Below the pieces are notes generated by a model that was not told the DNA's origin, ran no database searches, and saw only the letters and a program-made list of their open reading frames with translations. A stretch of 64,000 nt of DNA, taken from the NCBI GenBank assembly GCA_963728785.1, contig CAVSKV010000004.1:930001-994000 (forward strand), given 5' to 3'. This DNA comes from JAGWRI01 sp963728785. GTDB taxonomy: Bacteria; Gemmatimonadota; Gemmatimonadetes; Gemmatimonadales; Gemmatimonadaceae. Positions 16,656-23,630 of this stretch are shown here, one piece after another (the first letter of the stretch is position 1; every line of letters begins with the position of its first letter). Made by a program: the position numbers and the translations under genes.

Positions 16656-17990
16656 ATGAAGAACCGAGCGATCAATGCCGCGCGCACGGCCGCCGGGCTG
16701 CTGGTGCTGGCCGGTGCGGTTCTGGCGATGACGGGGCCTCCTGCCGCCGGGCAGGCGACGCGTACCGATGGACGCTGGGATGCCTGGCTGGGTTGCTGGC
16801 AACCCGCAGGCGCTCCCGATGGGGCGAAGGCAGGGCTGATGTGCGTGGTGCCGGCGGCGGGGACGTCGGGCGTGGACGTCGTCACGGTGACCGACGGCAA
16901 GACGACCGCCAGCGAGCACATCGAGGCGAACGGCGAGCGCGTGGCCGACACGCGCGACGGCTGCACGGGCTGGCGCAGCGCAGCGTGGTCGAGGGACGGC
17001 GAGCGCGTCTTCCTGCATTCGGACTACACCTGCGACAACGGGGTTCACCGCGCGTCGACGGGGCTGATCGCCATGTCGCTCGATGGCCAGTGGATGGACG
17101 TGCAGGGCGTGGCGGCGGGCCGTCAGACGGGCGTTCGCGTGTTGGTGTATCGCGAGGCCACGGATCCAGGCACGATCCCCGCCGACATCGCGTCGGCCTT
17201 GGGAGATCGGGCCATGGCGGTGGCTGCGGCGCGCGTAGCGGACGCGGCTCCCCTGAACACCGATGATATCATCGAGGCGTCGGACCATCTCGACGCGCCG
17301 GTGGTCGAAGCGTGGCTGGCCAATCGCGGCGAGCAAGTGTCGGTGGATGGGAAGCAGCTGGAGGCGCTCGCCAAGGCGGGCGTGCCCGGCGGCGTAACCG
17401 ACGTGCTGGTCGCGCTGGCCCATCCTGACAAGTTCTCATTGCGTCCCTCGGGCGCCGGTGCAACGGCGACGACGTCCGCGGCGCCGGCGCCCTCCGGGCT
17501 GGCCGGTGAGGCCGCGAACCTTCCCGTCTGCCCGTATTCGATGTATGCCTGGGACGCCGCCGGAAGGTGCGCGTATTCACCGTACTACGGCTATGGGGCG
17601 TGGGGCTACTCGCCCTACGCATACTGCTCGCCCTACATGATCTATTCCTGTGATCCGTACTCGGCGTACGGATACTATTCCCCGTATTCCGGCTACGGCT
17701 ACGGCTACGGCTATGGCTACGGCTACGGGTTCGGCGGGTTCGGCGGCTATTACCCGGGAACGCAGCCGGTCATCGTGGTAGTGAATGGGCCGAACTCCAA
17801 TTTGGGCAACGGCCACTTGGTCAAGGGGCGTGGGTACGTCCAGGGGAGTTCATCGGGGACCGGCGGGGTCAGGCAGTCGGGCTCGTCGGGAGCGTCGCAG
17901 TCGGCGGGCTCCGCCGGATCGTCCTCCGCCGGATCGTCGTCCGGAGCCAGCCGGACGGCCCACAAGACGGGTGGTGGCGGGGGCGGCTAG
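16656..17990 (+). CDS. Secreted protein with Tyr/Gly/Pro-rich and Ser/Gly-rich tail
   Basis: 444 aa from ATG 16656; GAGGAG overlaps the stop of the barrel gene ahead. A signal peptide (RTAAGLLVLAGAVLAMTG) is followed by a Trp- and Cys-containing globular part (RWDAWLGCWQ, DGCTGWRSAAWS). Next comes a helical segment (~200-260), then from about residue 290 a low-complexity region with PYYGYGAWGYSPYAYCSPY and a (YG)n run ending FGGFGGYYPG, and finally a Ser/Gly-rich tail ending in six Gly. The tail resembles surface or matrix proteins by composition only. No known enzymatic domain is recognised. The last 4 bp overlap the convergent phosphatase gene. Confidence 0.7.
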   Translation: MKNRAINAARTAAGLLVLAGAVLAMTGPPAAGQATRTDGRWDAWLGCWQPAGAPDGAKAGLMCVVPAAGTSGVDVVTVTDGKTTASEHIEANGERVADTRDGCTGWRSAAWSRDGERVFLHSDYTCDNGVHRASTGLIAMSLDGQWMDVQGVAAGRQTGVRVLVYREATDPGTIPADIASALGDRAMAVAAARVADAAPLNTDDIIEASDHLDAPVVEAWLANRGEQVSVDGKQLEALAKAGVPGGVTDVLVALAHPDKFSLRPSGAGATATTSAAPAPSGLAGEAANLPVCPYSMYAWDAAGRCAYSPYYGYGAWGYSPYAYCSPYMIYSCDPYSAYGYYSPYSGYGYGYGYGYGYGFGGFGGYYPGTQPVIVVVNGPNSNLGNGHLVKGRGYVQGSSSGTGGVRQSGSSGASQSAGSAGSSSAGSSSGASRTAHKTGGGGGG

Positions 17991-18880
17991 CCGCTGCCCG
18001 CGGGCGCGCGCCCGGCGAGCACGGTGACGTTGTCCGTGCCGCCTCGGGCCAGCGCGAGTTCCACCAGCGAGCGGCACAACTGCTCGGACGACTGCATCGT
18101 GCGCACGTGTTCGGCGATCTCATCGTCGGACACGTGTTTCGTCAGGCCGTCGCTGCAGAGCACGAGTACGGAACCACGTTCGCTGATGTCGAGGCGCGCC
18201 ACCTCGGGGGTCGCTTCCTCGGCCCCGATGGCCCGGGCCAGCACGTGCCGGTACGGCGACTTGGCGGCGCGCTCGGCGGGGAGCACTCCCATGTCCACGA
18301 GGTCCTGTGCCACCGTCTGGTCGCGCGTAACCTGACGCAGCTCGCCGTCCGAAAAGAAATAGCACCGGCTGTCGCCCACCTGCAGTACGTAGGCTGACGG
18401 CCATACGGCGACGACGAGCGTGAGCGTCGTCGCCATGACGGAGGGCAGATGGCCCGCTGCCGCCTGGCGCTGCACCACCGCGTGGGCTTCCGCTGCCCCC
18501 TTGCGAAGAGCGGCGAACAGCGCCGTGTCCGACCCGCTCACCACGGCGTGGCAACACTCCATCGTGGACGACACGTAGCCCATGATCGCTTCGACGGCCA
18601 GCCGGCTCGCCTCACCGCCGTCGCTGCTTCCGCCGACCCCGTCCGCGACGAGCATGAGCGTGGCCAATCGCTGCCCGTGCGTCGGCAGCAGTTCCGCATG
18701 GGGCAGACTGGTCCCGTGTATCATCACCACCGGGTGCACCGTGGCGAGCAGGAAGTGATCCTGATTCTCGCCGCGCACGTGTCCCGCATGGGTGAGCCCG
18801 AACAGGTCCAGTTCGTTATCGCGAGGACGCTCTGTCGGGGCCGCCGTCACCGCCCCGGAGAGGGGGTTGTCTCGGCTCAC
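17987..18880 (-). CDS. PP2C-family serine/threonine phosphatase
   Basis: 297 aa, starting at GTG 18880 behind a GAGG. The metal-binding and core motifs of the bacterial Stp/PrpC group are present in order: HAGHVRGENQDHF, VADGVGGSSDGGEAS, LQVGDSRCYFF, LVLCSDGLTKHV, GGTDNVTVLAG. The protein dephosphorylates phospho-Ser/Thr with Mn or Mg, normally opposing Hanks-type kinases; none is encoded in the window. No membrane segment. A 53-aa basic-protein gene lies 41 nt upstream on the same strand. Confidence 0.93.
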   Translation of the reverse strand: MSRDNPLSGAVTAAPTERPRDNELDLFGLTHAGHVRGENQDHFLLATVHPVVMIHGTSLPHAELLPTHGQRLATLMLVADGVGGSSDGGEASRLAVEAIMGYVSSTMECCHAVVSGSDTALFAALRKGAAEAHAVVQRQAAAGHLPSVMATTLTLVVAVWPSAYVLQVGDSRCYFFSDGELRQVTRDQTVAQDLVDMGVLPAERAAKSPYRHVLARAIGAEEATPEVARLDISERGSVLVLCSDGLTKHVSDDEIAEHVRTMQSSEQLCRSLVELALARGGTDNVTVLAGRAPAGSG

Positions 18881-18921
18881 GCCACGATCCTCAAGTGGAG
18901 GGGACTCGAGAGTCGCCGCAC

Positions 18922-19083
18922 CTACTGCCCGCGACGGCCGGACTTGACCGAGGTCGCGCGTGGCTTGACCTGGGGTACGGGCCGGTGGGCCGGTGCCTGA
19001 AGTTTCGGTGCTTCGGCTTCTGGTTCGGGACGCGACGGCTGTTTGCGCGAGAAATCAGGCACGTGCGTGCGATGCTTTTTCAC
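18922..19083 (-). CDS. Small basic Pro-rich protein (53 aa)
   Basis: A short frame with a consensus AGGAGG six bases before its GTG start at 19083. The product begins VKKHRTHVPDFSRK, has a Pro/Glu/Ala-rich middle (PSRPEPEAEAPKLQAP) and ends with ATSVKSGRRGQ. It has many Lys/Arg residues, no Cys and no hydrophobic segment, so it is likely disordered and may bind nucleic acid or the phosphatase; that is inference. It precedes the PP2C gene by 41 nt on the same strand. I recognise no family, but the strong ribosome-binding site and the biased composition make it more than a chance frame. Confidence 0.6.
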   Translation of the reverse strand: MKKHRTHVPDFSRKQPSRPEPEAEAPKLQAPAHRPVPQVKPRATSVKSGRRGQ

Positions 19084-19123
19084 CGGACCCTCCTGTCGAC
19101 GGTTGTCCCTCGGCTAAGTTGGC

Positions 19124-19151
19124 AGAATCGAGCGAGTTGGGCTAGGGTCAA
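19124..19151 (-). promoter_or_regulatory. Weak candidate promoter of the 53-aa protein/PP2C unit
   Basis: Reading the minus strand, TTGACC (19151-19146) and GATTCT (19129-19124) are 16 bp apart, 40 nt before the GTG start at 19083. The -10 match is poor. Confidence 0.28.
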
Positions 19152-19290
19152 TCTGACGGCCAAGCAAATTGAACGGCTGACCCCGGGTTTGGACGGAGTA
19201 CACGGTCCCGATCAGGGGCCGCGCGCCGGGTCCGCGCCGCTCGGGGCGAGGGGTTCACTTCGTCCGGGAGCCGCGATAGCGTTCCTCGCC

Positions 19291-20583
19291 ATGACCCCTC
19301 GCATCGCAGAGCTCGCCGGCCATGTCGGGCAAACGGTCACCGTCCGCGGCTGGGTGACGCACGTCCGGTTTTCGGGCAAGATTGCCTTTGCCGTGATCCG
19401 CGACGGCACCGGCACCGCTCAAGCCGTGGTCGTAAAGAGTCAGGTGTCCGCCGAGATCTGGGCCCGCTTCGCCGAGTTGACGCTCGAGACGTCGGTGGCG
19501 GTGACCGGCGAGGTGCGCGCGGAGCCGCGCGCGCCCGGTGGTTACGAGTTGGGCGTCAAGGATCTCACGATCGTCGGGCTGAGTCCCACTGACTATCCGA
19601 TCCAGCCCAAGGAGCACGGCATCGACTTTCTGCTCGACCACCGGCATCTCTGGCTGCGGAGCCCACGGCAACGGGCGATCGCGTCGGTGCGCAACGAGCT
19701 CGAGCAGGCGATCCACGATTTCTTCTACGAGCGTGGATTCCTGCGGGTGGACACGCCGATTCTCACGGCGGCAATCGGCGAGCGGAGCGGGCTCTTCTCC
19801 ACGGAATATTTCGACGAGGGCACGGCCTACTTGGCGCAGACCGGCCAGTTGTACGGCGAGGCGGCGGCCGCGGCGTACGGCAAGATCTACACGTTCGGGC
19901 CCACCTTCCGCGCCGAGAAGTCCAAGACGCGGCGGCACCTCACCGAGTTCTGGATGATCGAGCCGGAGGTGGCGTGGAACGATTCGGAGGACAACATGAA
20001 GTTGCAGGAGGACTTCGTGTCGTACCTCGTGAAGCGGTGCCTGGAGCGGCGGCAGGCCGAGTTCAAGGAACTGGAACGCGACGTGACGAAGCTCGAGCCC
20101 GTGAAGCCGCCCTTCCCACGCATCAATTACACCGACGCTGTGGCCACCCTCCAGAAGAAGGGCAGCACGGTCAAATGGGGGGACGATCTGGGTGCTGAGG
20201 ACGAGGCCCTGCTGGTCGAGGACTACGACCGCCCGATGTTCGTGATCAATTATCCCAAGGAAGCCAAGGCCTTCTATATGAAGGAGAACCCCGACGATCC
20301 GCGCACCGTGCTGTGCGACGACTGTCTGGCGCCCGAGGGATACGGCGAGATCATCGGCGGGTCGCAGCGCGAGGACGATTACGATCGTCTCGTGCAGCGC
20401 ATCAAGGACGAAGGTCTGCCGATGGACGCCTATGGGTGGTATCTGGACTTGCGTAAGTACGGCACGTTCACCCACGCCGGATTCGGGCTCGGCCTGGAAC
20501 GCACGGTGGCCTGGATCTGCGGGCTGCAGCACATCCGCGAAGTGATTGCGTTTCCGCGGATGATGTACCGATTGCGGCCGTAG
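19291..20583 (+). CDS. asnS: Asparaginyl-tRNA synthetase
   Basis: 430 aa, a class IIb aminoacyl-tRNA synthetase. Residues ~1-105 form the OB-fold anticodon-binding domain (GHVGQTVTVRGWVTHVR). The catalytic domain has LWLRSPRQRAIASVRNELEQ, FSTEYFDEGTAYLAQTGQLY, motif 2 FRAEKSKTRRHLTEFWMIEPE and motif 3 GFGLGLERTVAWICGLQHIR. The TRRHLTEFWMIEPE loop fits AsnRS better than discriminating bacterial AspRS, which carries a large GAD insertion absent here. The ATG at 19291 gives the usual short N-terminus; no clear ribosome-binding site precedes it. A GC-rich hairpin follows 30 nt after the stop. Confidence 0.93.
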   Translation: MTPRIAELAGHVGQTVTVRGWVTHVRFSGKIAFAVIRDGTGTAQAVVVKSQVSAEIWARFAELTLETSVAVTGEVRAEPRAPGGYELGVKDLTIVGLSPTDYPIQPKEHGIDFLLDHRHLWLRSPRQRAIASVRNELEQAIHDFFYERGFLRVDTPILTAAIGERSGLFSTEYFDEGTAYLAQTGQLYGEAAAAAYGKIYTFGPTFRAEKSKTRRHLTEFWMIEPEVAWNDSEDNMKLQEDFVSYLVKRCLERRQAEFKELERDVTKLEPVKPPFPRINYTDAVATLQKKGSTVKWGDDLGAEDEALLVEDYDRPMFVINYPKEAKAFYMKENPDDPRTVLCDDCLAPEGYGEIIGGSQREDDYDRLVQRIKDEGLPMDAYGWYLDLRKYGTFTHAGFGLGLERTVAWICGLQHIREVIAFPRMMYRLRP

Positions 20584-20613
20584 GGGCGGGCAGGGCACGC
20601 AGGAGCGGAACGC

Positions 20614-20639
20614 ACGGCGCCCGGAGGTTAGGGCGCCGT
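20614..20639 (+). terminator. Hairpin terminator after asnS
   Basis: A perfect 9-bp inverted repeat, ACGGCGCCC and GGGCGCCGT, around an 8-nt loop, followed by TGGCATTTGTG. It starts 30 nt after the asnS stop. The T tract is weak, but the stem is strong and intergenic. Confidence 0.55.
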
Positions 20640-20749
20640 TGGCATTTGTGGGGGCGATCGGCCCTGTAGACGAGTTGGTGAAGCCGACGAGCTACCGTCG
20701 GTGCGTAGGACGCCAATCGGAAGCGCGAACACGCGAATGTCCAGATTAC

Positions 20750-20845
20750 GCCCCGGGCCATTCGTCTCCCGGCTCACGGCTGACTCACAGGTGAGAGACG
20801 GCAGCAACCGATGTTGGGGCCAACCTTTCACTGAAGGTACCCATG
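20750..20845 (+). promoter_or_regulatory. Conserved upstream block, copy A, with 11-bp direct repeats
   Basis: CTCACGGCTGA (20773-20783) and CTCACAGGTGA (20784-20794) lie head to tail, and a third register begins GAGACGGCAGC. The block from 20750 to the ATG at 20843 aligns with 29283-29379. In the first 56 positions I count 45 identities. An 11-bp repeat period is the hallmark of SARP/OmpR-type binding sites. It precedes the Ig/PD40 lipoprotein gene. Confidence 0.55.
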
Positions 20846-22018
20846 CGATACTCTACGCCTTCGCTCGCGCTGGCATGCTCCCTCGCCCTCCTGGCCGGCT
20901 GCGACAGAATCAACGCACCTCCGGAGAGCCGCGTCGTTGCTCCACCGGAAAGCCGCGTTGCCTCATTGGAGGTGACGGGAGCACCGGCGCTCCTGCCCCC
21001 AGGATTCGTCGCCCAGCTTGCGCCGATCGCCCGGGACAGTGCAGGGGCCGTGGTGTCCGGTGTCAACGTGCAGTGGTCGTCCGACGCGCCGGACCTCGCG
21101 ACGATTTCCCAGGACGGAGTTGTGGCAGCAATCGGTGGTCACGGCACCGTGACCATCACCGCACGCTCCGGCCAAGCAGCAGGGCAGGTGTTCCTGGAGG
21201 TCGCTCCGCTTCCCGGAAAGTTGGCCGTGGAAAATCTTGATGGGGCCACGCTCAGCGCAACCATCTGGATCTTTGGATTCGATGGCAGTCCACCGACCCG
21301 GATCGGCGGGTTCTCGCCTTCTCCCGTTGCCTTCGACAGGATGCCGGCTTGGTCACCCGATGGAAGCCAGTTGGCCTTCACCTGCGCCCTCCCAAACCGG
21401 TGGGGAATCTGTGTTGTGGCCTCAGACGGGAGGGAGACGGTGATCGGTGCCCCGGCAGACCCTCAACCTGTCTTTGCCCCCGAGTGGAGTCCTGACGGTA
21501 CGGCAATATTGTTCACAAACTTCCCAGGCGGTTTGAGCCTGATTGACCCAAACGGATCAAACCTCCGCGCATTCGCCATGCCTGTGCTTCTGACATCGGC
21601 CTGGCCTGGCGGAGGCAGGTTCTCACCGGACGGAACCCAACTCGCGTTCGAATCGTACATCAACTATTACGACGACCGTGATCTCTGCGTCTTGCGCATC
21701 GACCAGCAACAGGCCAACTGCCTTGGCGGAGGTTACGACCCTGCCTGGTCACCAAATGAGACGAATCTCCTGGCGTTCGCGCTCGATAGTCATTTGCTTC
21801 TGATGGCCTCCGACGGGTCCGGTCTCCATACGGTGTATGCGGGCCCTGACGTCGTTCGCCTTCCCGCTTGGTCGCCGGACGGACAGTGGATAGCATTTGA
21901 ACGATTTCAGCCTATTGGCGGCGGCAGAAGCACCTGGTTGATCCGAGCCGACGGCACCAACCTCGTTCGTCTTGGGGGTCCTGGGACGGATTTCGGCAGC
22001 CCGGCATGGGGACGATAG
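20843..22018 (+). CDS. Lipoprotein with Ig-like (BIG2) domain and TolB-like PD40 repeats
   Basis: 391 aa. The lipobox is LLAGC (Cys at ~20) after a short hydrophobic signal. Residues ~35-125 form a BIG2-type Ig domain (LEVTGAPALLPPGFVAQL, VQWSSDAPDLATISQDGVV, GHGTVTITARSGQAAG). Residues ~150-391 have at least four WD40-like PD40 motifs (PAWSPDGSQLAFTCA, PEWSPDGTAILFTN, RFSPDGTQLAFESY, PAWSPDGQWIAFERF), predicting a beta-propeller like the C-terminal half of TolB. It is probably anchored to the outer membrane and binds protein or glycan. Third-position G/C is visibly lower than in flanking core genes. Confidence 0.8.
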   Translation: MRYSTPSLALACSLALLAGCDRINAPPESRVVAPPESRVASLEVTGAPALLPPGFVAQLAPIARDSAGAVVSGVNVQWSSDAPDLATISQDGVVAAIGGHGTVTITARSGQAAGQVFLEVAPLPGKLAVENLDGATLSATIWIFGFDGSPPTRIGGFSPSPVAFDRMPAWSPDGSQLAFTCALPNRWGICVVASDGRETVIGAPADPQPVFAPEWSPDGTAILFTNFPGGLSLIDPNGSNLRAFAMPVLLTSAWPGGGRFSPDGTQLAFESYINYYDDRDLCVLRIDQQQANCLGGGYDPAWSPNETNLLAFALDSHLLLMASDGSGLHTVYAGPDVVRLPAWSPDGQWIAFERFQPIGGGRSTWLIRADGTNLVRLGGPGTDFGSPAWGR

Positions 22019-22414
22019 CCTAACGAAAATTCGCCGGCAGATCTGGCTCGGCAGCCATGCCGCAGCTAGACCTGCCGGGCTGGATTTTCCAACTTGATGC
22101 CGAAGGCCGTGCAGGAGCCCGCGCTCTCAACAGCGGCCCAAACAAGTGCCGTTGCTAGGCTACACTTCGCTGGGGTCGTACGAGAATGCCGCGGTTTGAC
22201 GCGGGGGAGCAGATACTCGCAGATCGCGCACTTCTGACGGTGCGCGGCTGCTGCCGCAAGCGGCGACGGCAACCAGCGCAACGATACGGGTGCGACGTGT
22301 AGGCCTTCCTGAGGAGCGCCGCTCAGCCGTGCGAAACCTCGGGGTCGGGCGCCAGCCCGCGTTCCGCGCCTCATTCAGTCGACGCGTCAACGATATCCCC
22401 GGGCCGGCCATTCC
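22019..22414. other. Intergenic region without a supported gene
   Basis: 396 bp between two convergent lipoprotein genes. I find no supported ORF, tRNA or promoter. The only structure seen is an imperfect inverted repeat at its left end, listed separately. Short frames here lack coding character. Confidence 0.6.
22026..22088 (+). terminator. Imperfect long hairpin after the Ig/PD40 lipoprotein gene
   Basis: CCGGCAG (22034-22040) pairs with CTGCCGG (22072-22078). Flanking A-rich (AAAAT) and T-rich (ATTTT) ends could extend it, and an inner GGCTCGGCA / TGCCGCAGC stem is possible. It may act as a terminator for 20843-22018. Confidence 0.38.
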
Positions 22415-23461
22415 TCACGGCGCCTCCGGAGGACACCCGCGCCAGAGGCCGTACCCGCCAGTGTAGGTGGTCGGGAGCGTGCCACTCACCACGGGCAAAT
22501 TCAGATTCTGCGTCACCATTGTCCCATCGCCTCGGTGATACTCGAGCGCGCCGGTGAAGATTGAGTCCTGCGGAGCCCGCCAATGATCAGCGTCTACCGA
22601 GATCTGGTAGTCGCCGTAGAGCTCTTGATTGAGGTCAAGCGTCTCTCCGGGCTGGATGCGAATGGCGCCGCAGAACGCGCCGTTTCCCCGCCCGCCGGGA
22701 AACACGATTTGAAGTTCGAGCACGTCCACCGCGCTTTCCCCCGCCGTCACCTGTACGATGGGGGCGTAGTACCAGTGATCGTCTCCCTCGTACCGATACT
22801 CGACCATATGGGCGTCCACGACGTCGAGGCCTCCCGTGCCGTAGGGGAGTGCCGGCAGCACCGTCACCTCGAGCGAAGCCCGCAGCCCTCCGACGACCGC
22901 CGTAATGGTGGTCGCCCCGGGGCCGACTGCGGTGACGGTGCCCAAGTAGCTATTCGGCGGCTGGAGCCCCTCCACGGTCGCGACCGTCGTGTCCGCCGAG
23001 GACCATGACACATTGTAGCCCGTGGTCACCCACTTGCCGTCCTCGTCAGAAAGCACGGCCGTCACTCTGCGACTCGACCCGGGGACCATGTTCTGCGCGT
23101 CCGTAGGAGTCACGATCCGGAGATCCGATCCTCGTACCACTACATCGGCGGTTGTGACCGCATCCCGCCAAGTCGCCGTGATGGTCGCCTTGCCGCGGGC
23201 CACGCTGCTGACGACTCCCGCCGCGCTGACCCGAGCCACGGTTGGCACGCTCGATGTCCATGTGACGGCCGGGGCTGCAACGACCGATCCGCCTGCATAG
23301 GCGGCGACCGACAACGCCGTGTCCGCCCCAAGGGGAATGGTGATGGAGCGAGCGTTGAGCGTGAGCCGCGGCGATGCCGCGTCGGAGCCGGCGATACTCG
23401 CGTGATCTCCACCACAACCGGCAAGCAGTGCGAGTGCAAACCAAAGGAACAAACACCGCAT
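22415..23461 (-). CDS. Lipoprotein with tandem Ig-like (BIG2) domains
   Basis: 348 aa from ATG 23461, with a strong GAGGAGG ribosome-binding site. The lipobox is LLAGCGG. Residues ~25-110 and ~115-205 form two BIG2-type domains (VTWTSSVPTVARVSAAGVVS with GKATITATW; NVSWSSADTTVATVEGL with GATTITAVVGG). The C-terminal ~140 residues are a separate beta-rich domain with two Cys (AFCGAIRIQPGE and the terminal GCPPEAP), of unknown function. It is divergent from the BTAD regulator gene across 169 bp, so it is a candidate target of that regulator. A single GGCTCAC lies in the shared region, but no second repeat at 11 bp. Confidence 0.75.
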   Translation of the reverse strand: MRCLFLWFALALLAGCGGDHASIAGSDAASPRLTLNARSITIPLGADTALSVAAYAGGSVVAAPAVTWTSSVPTVARVSAAGVVSSVARGKATITATWRDAVTTADVVVRGSDLRIVTPTDAQNMVPGSSRRVTAVLSDEDGKWVTTGYNVSWSSADTTVATVEGLQPPNSYLGTVTAVGPGATTITAVVGGLRASLEVTVLPALPYGTGGLDVVDAHMVEYRYEGDDHWYYAPIVQVTAGESAVDVLELQIVFPGGRGNGAFCGAIRIQPGETLDLNQELYGDYQISVDADHWRAPQDSIFTGALEYHRGDGTMVTQNLNLPVVSGTLPTTYTGGYGLWRGCPPEAP

Positions 23462-23618
23462 GAGGACCTCCTCGTATGGGATGTGACTCACGCCAATGTC
23501 TCATGCAGGCGTTTGGCCAGTGTGAGCCCACCGTGATTTTCGGCGGCGATGACGAAGTGATCGTCCGCGGGCTGGGGGCGGAGCGCTGAATGACCTGTCG
23601 CCGGAAGACGGCGGACCA

Positions 23619-23624
23619 TATTGT
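23619..23624 (+). promoter_or_regulatory. -10-like hexamer 6 nt before the BTAD regulator start
   Basis: TATTGT is followed by six bases and then the ATG at 23631. No ribosome-binding site lies between. This position would put the transcript start on or beside the ATG, i.e. a leaderless mRNA. No good -35 is seen. Confidence 0.4.
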
Positions 23625-23630
23625 ACGGTC

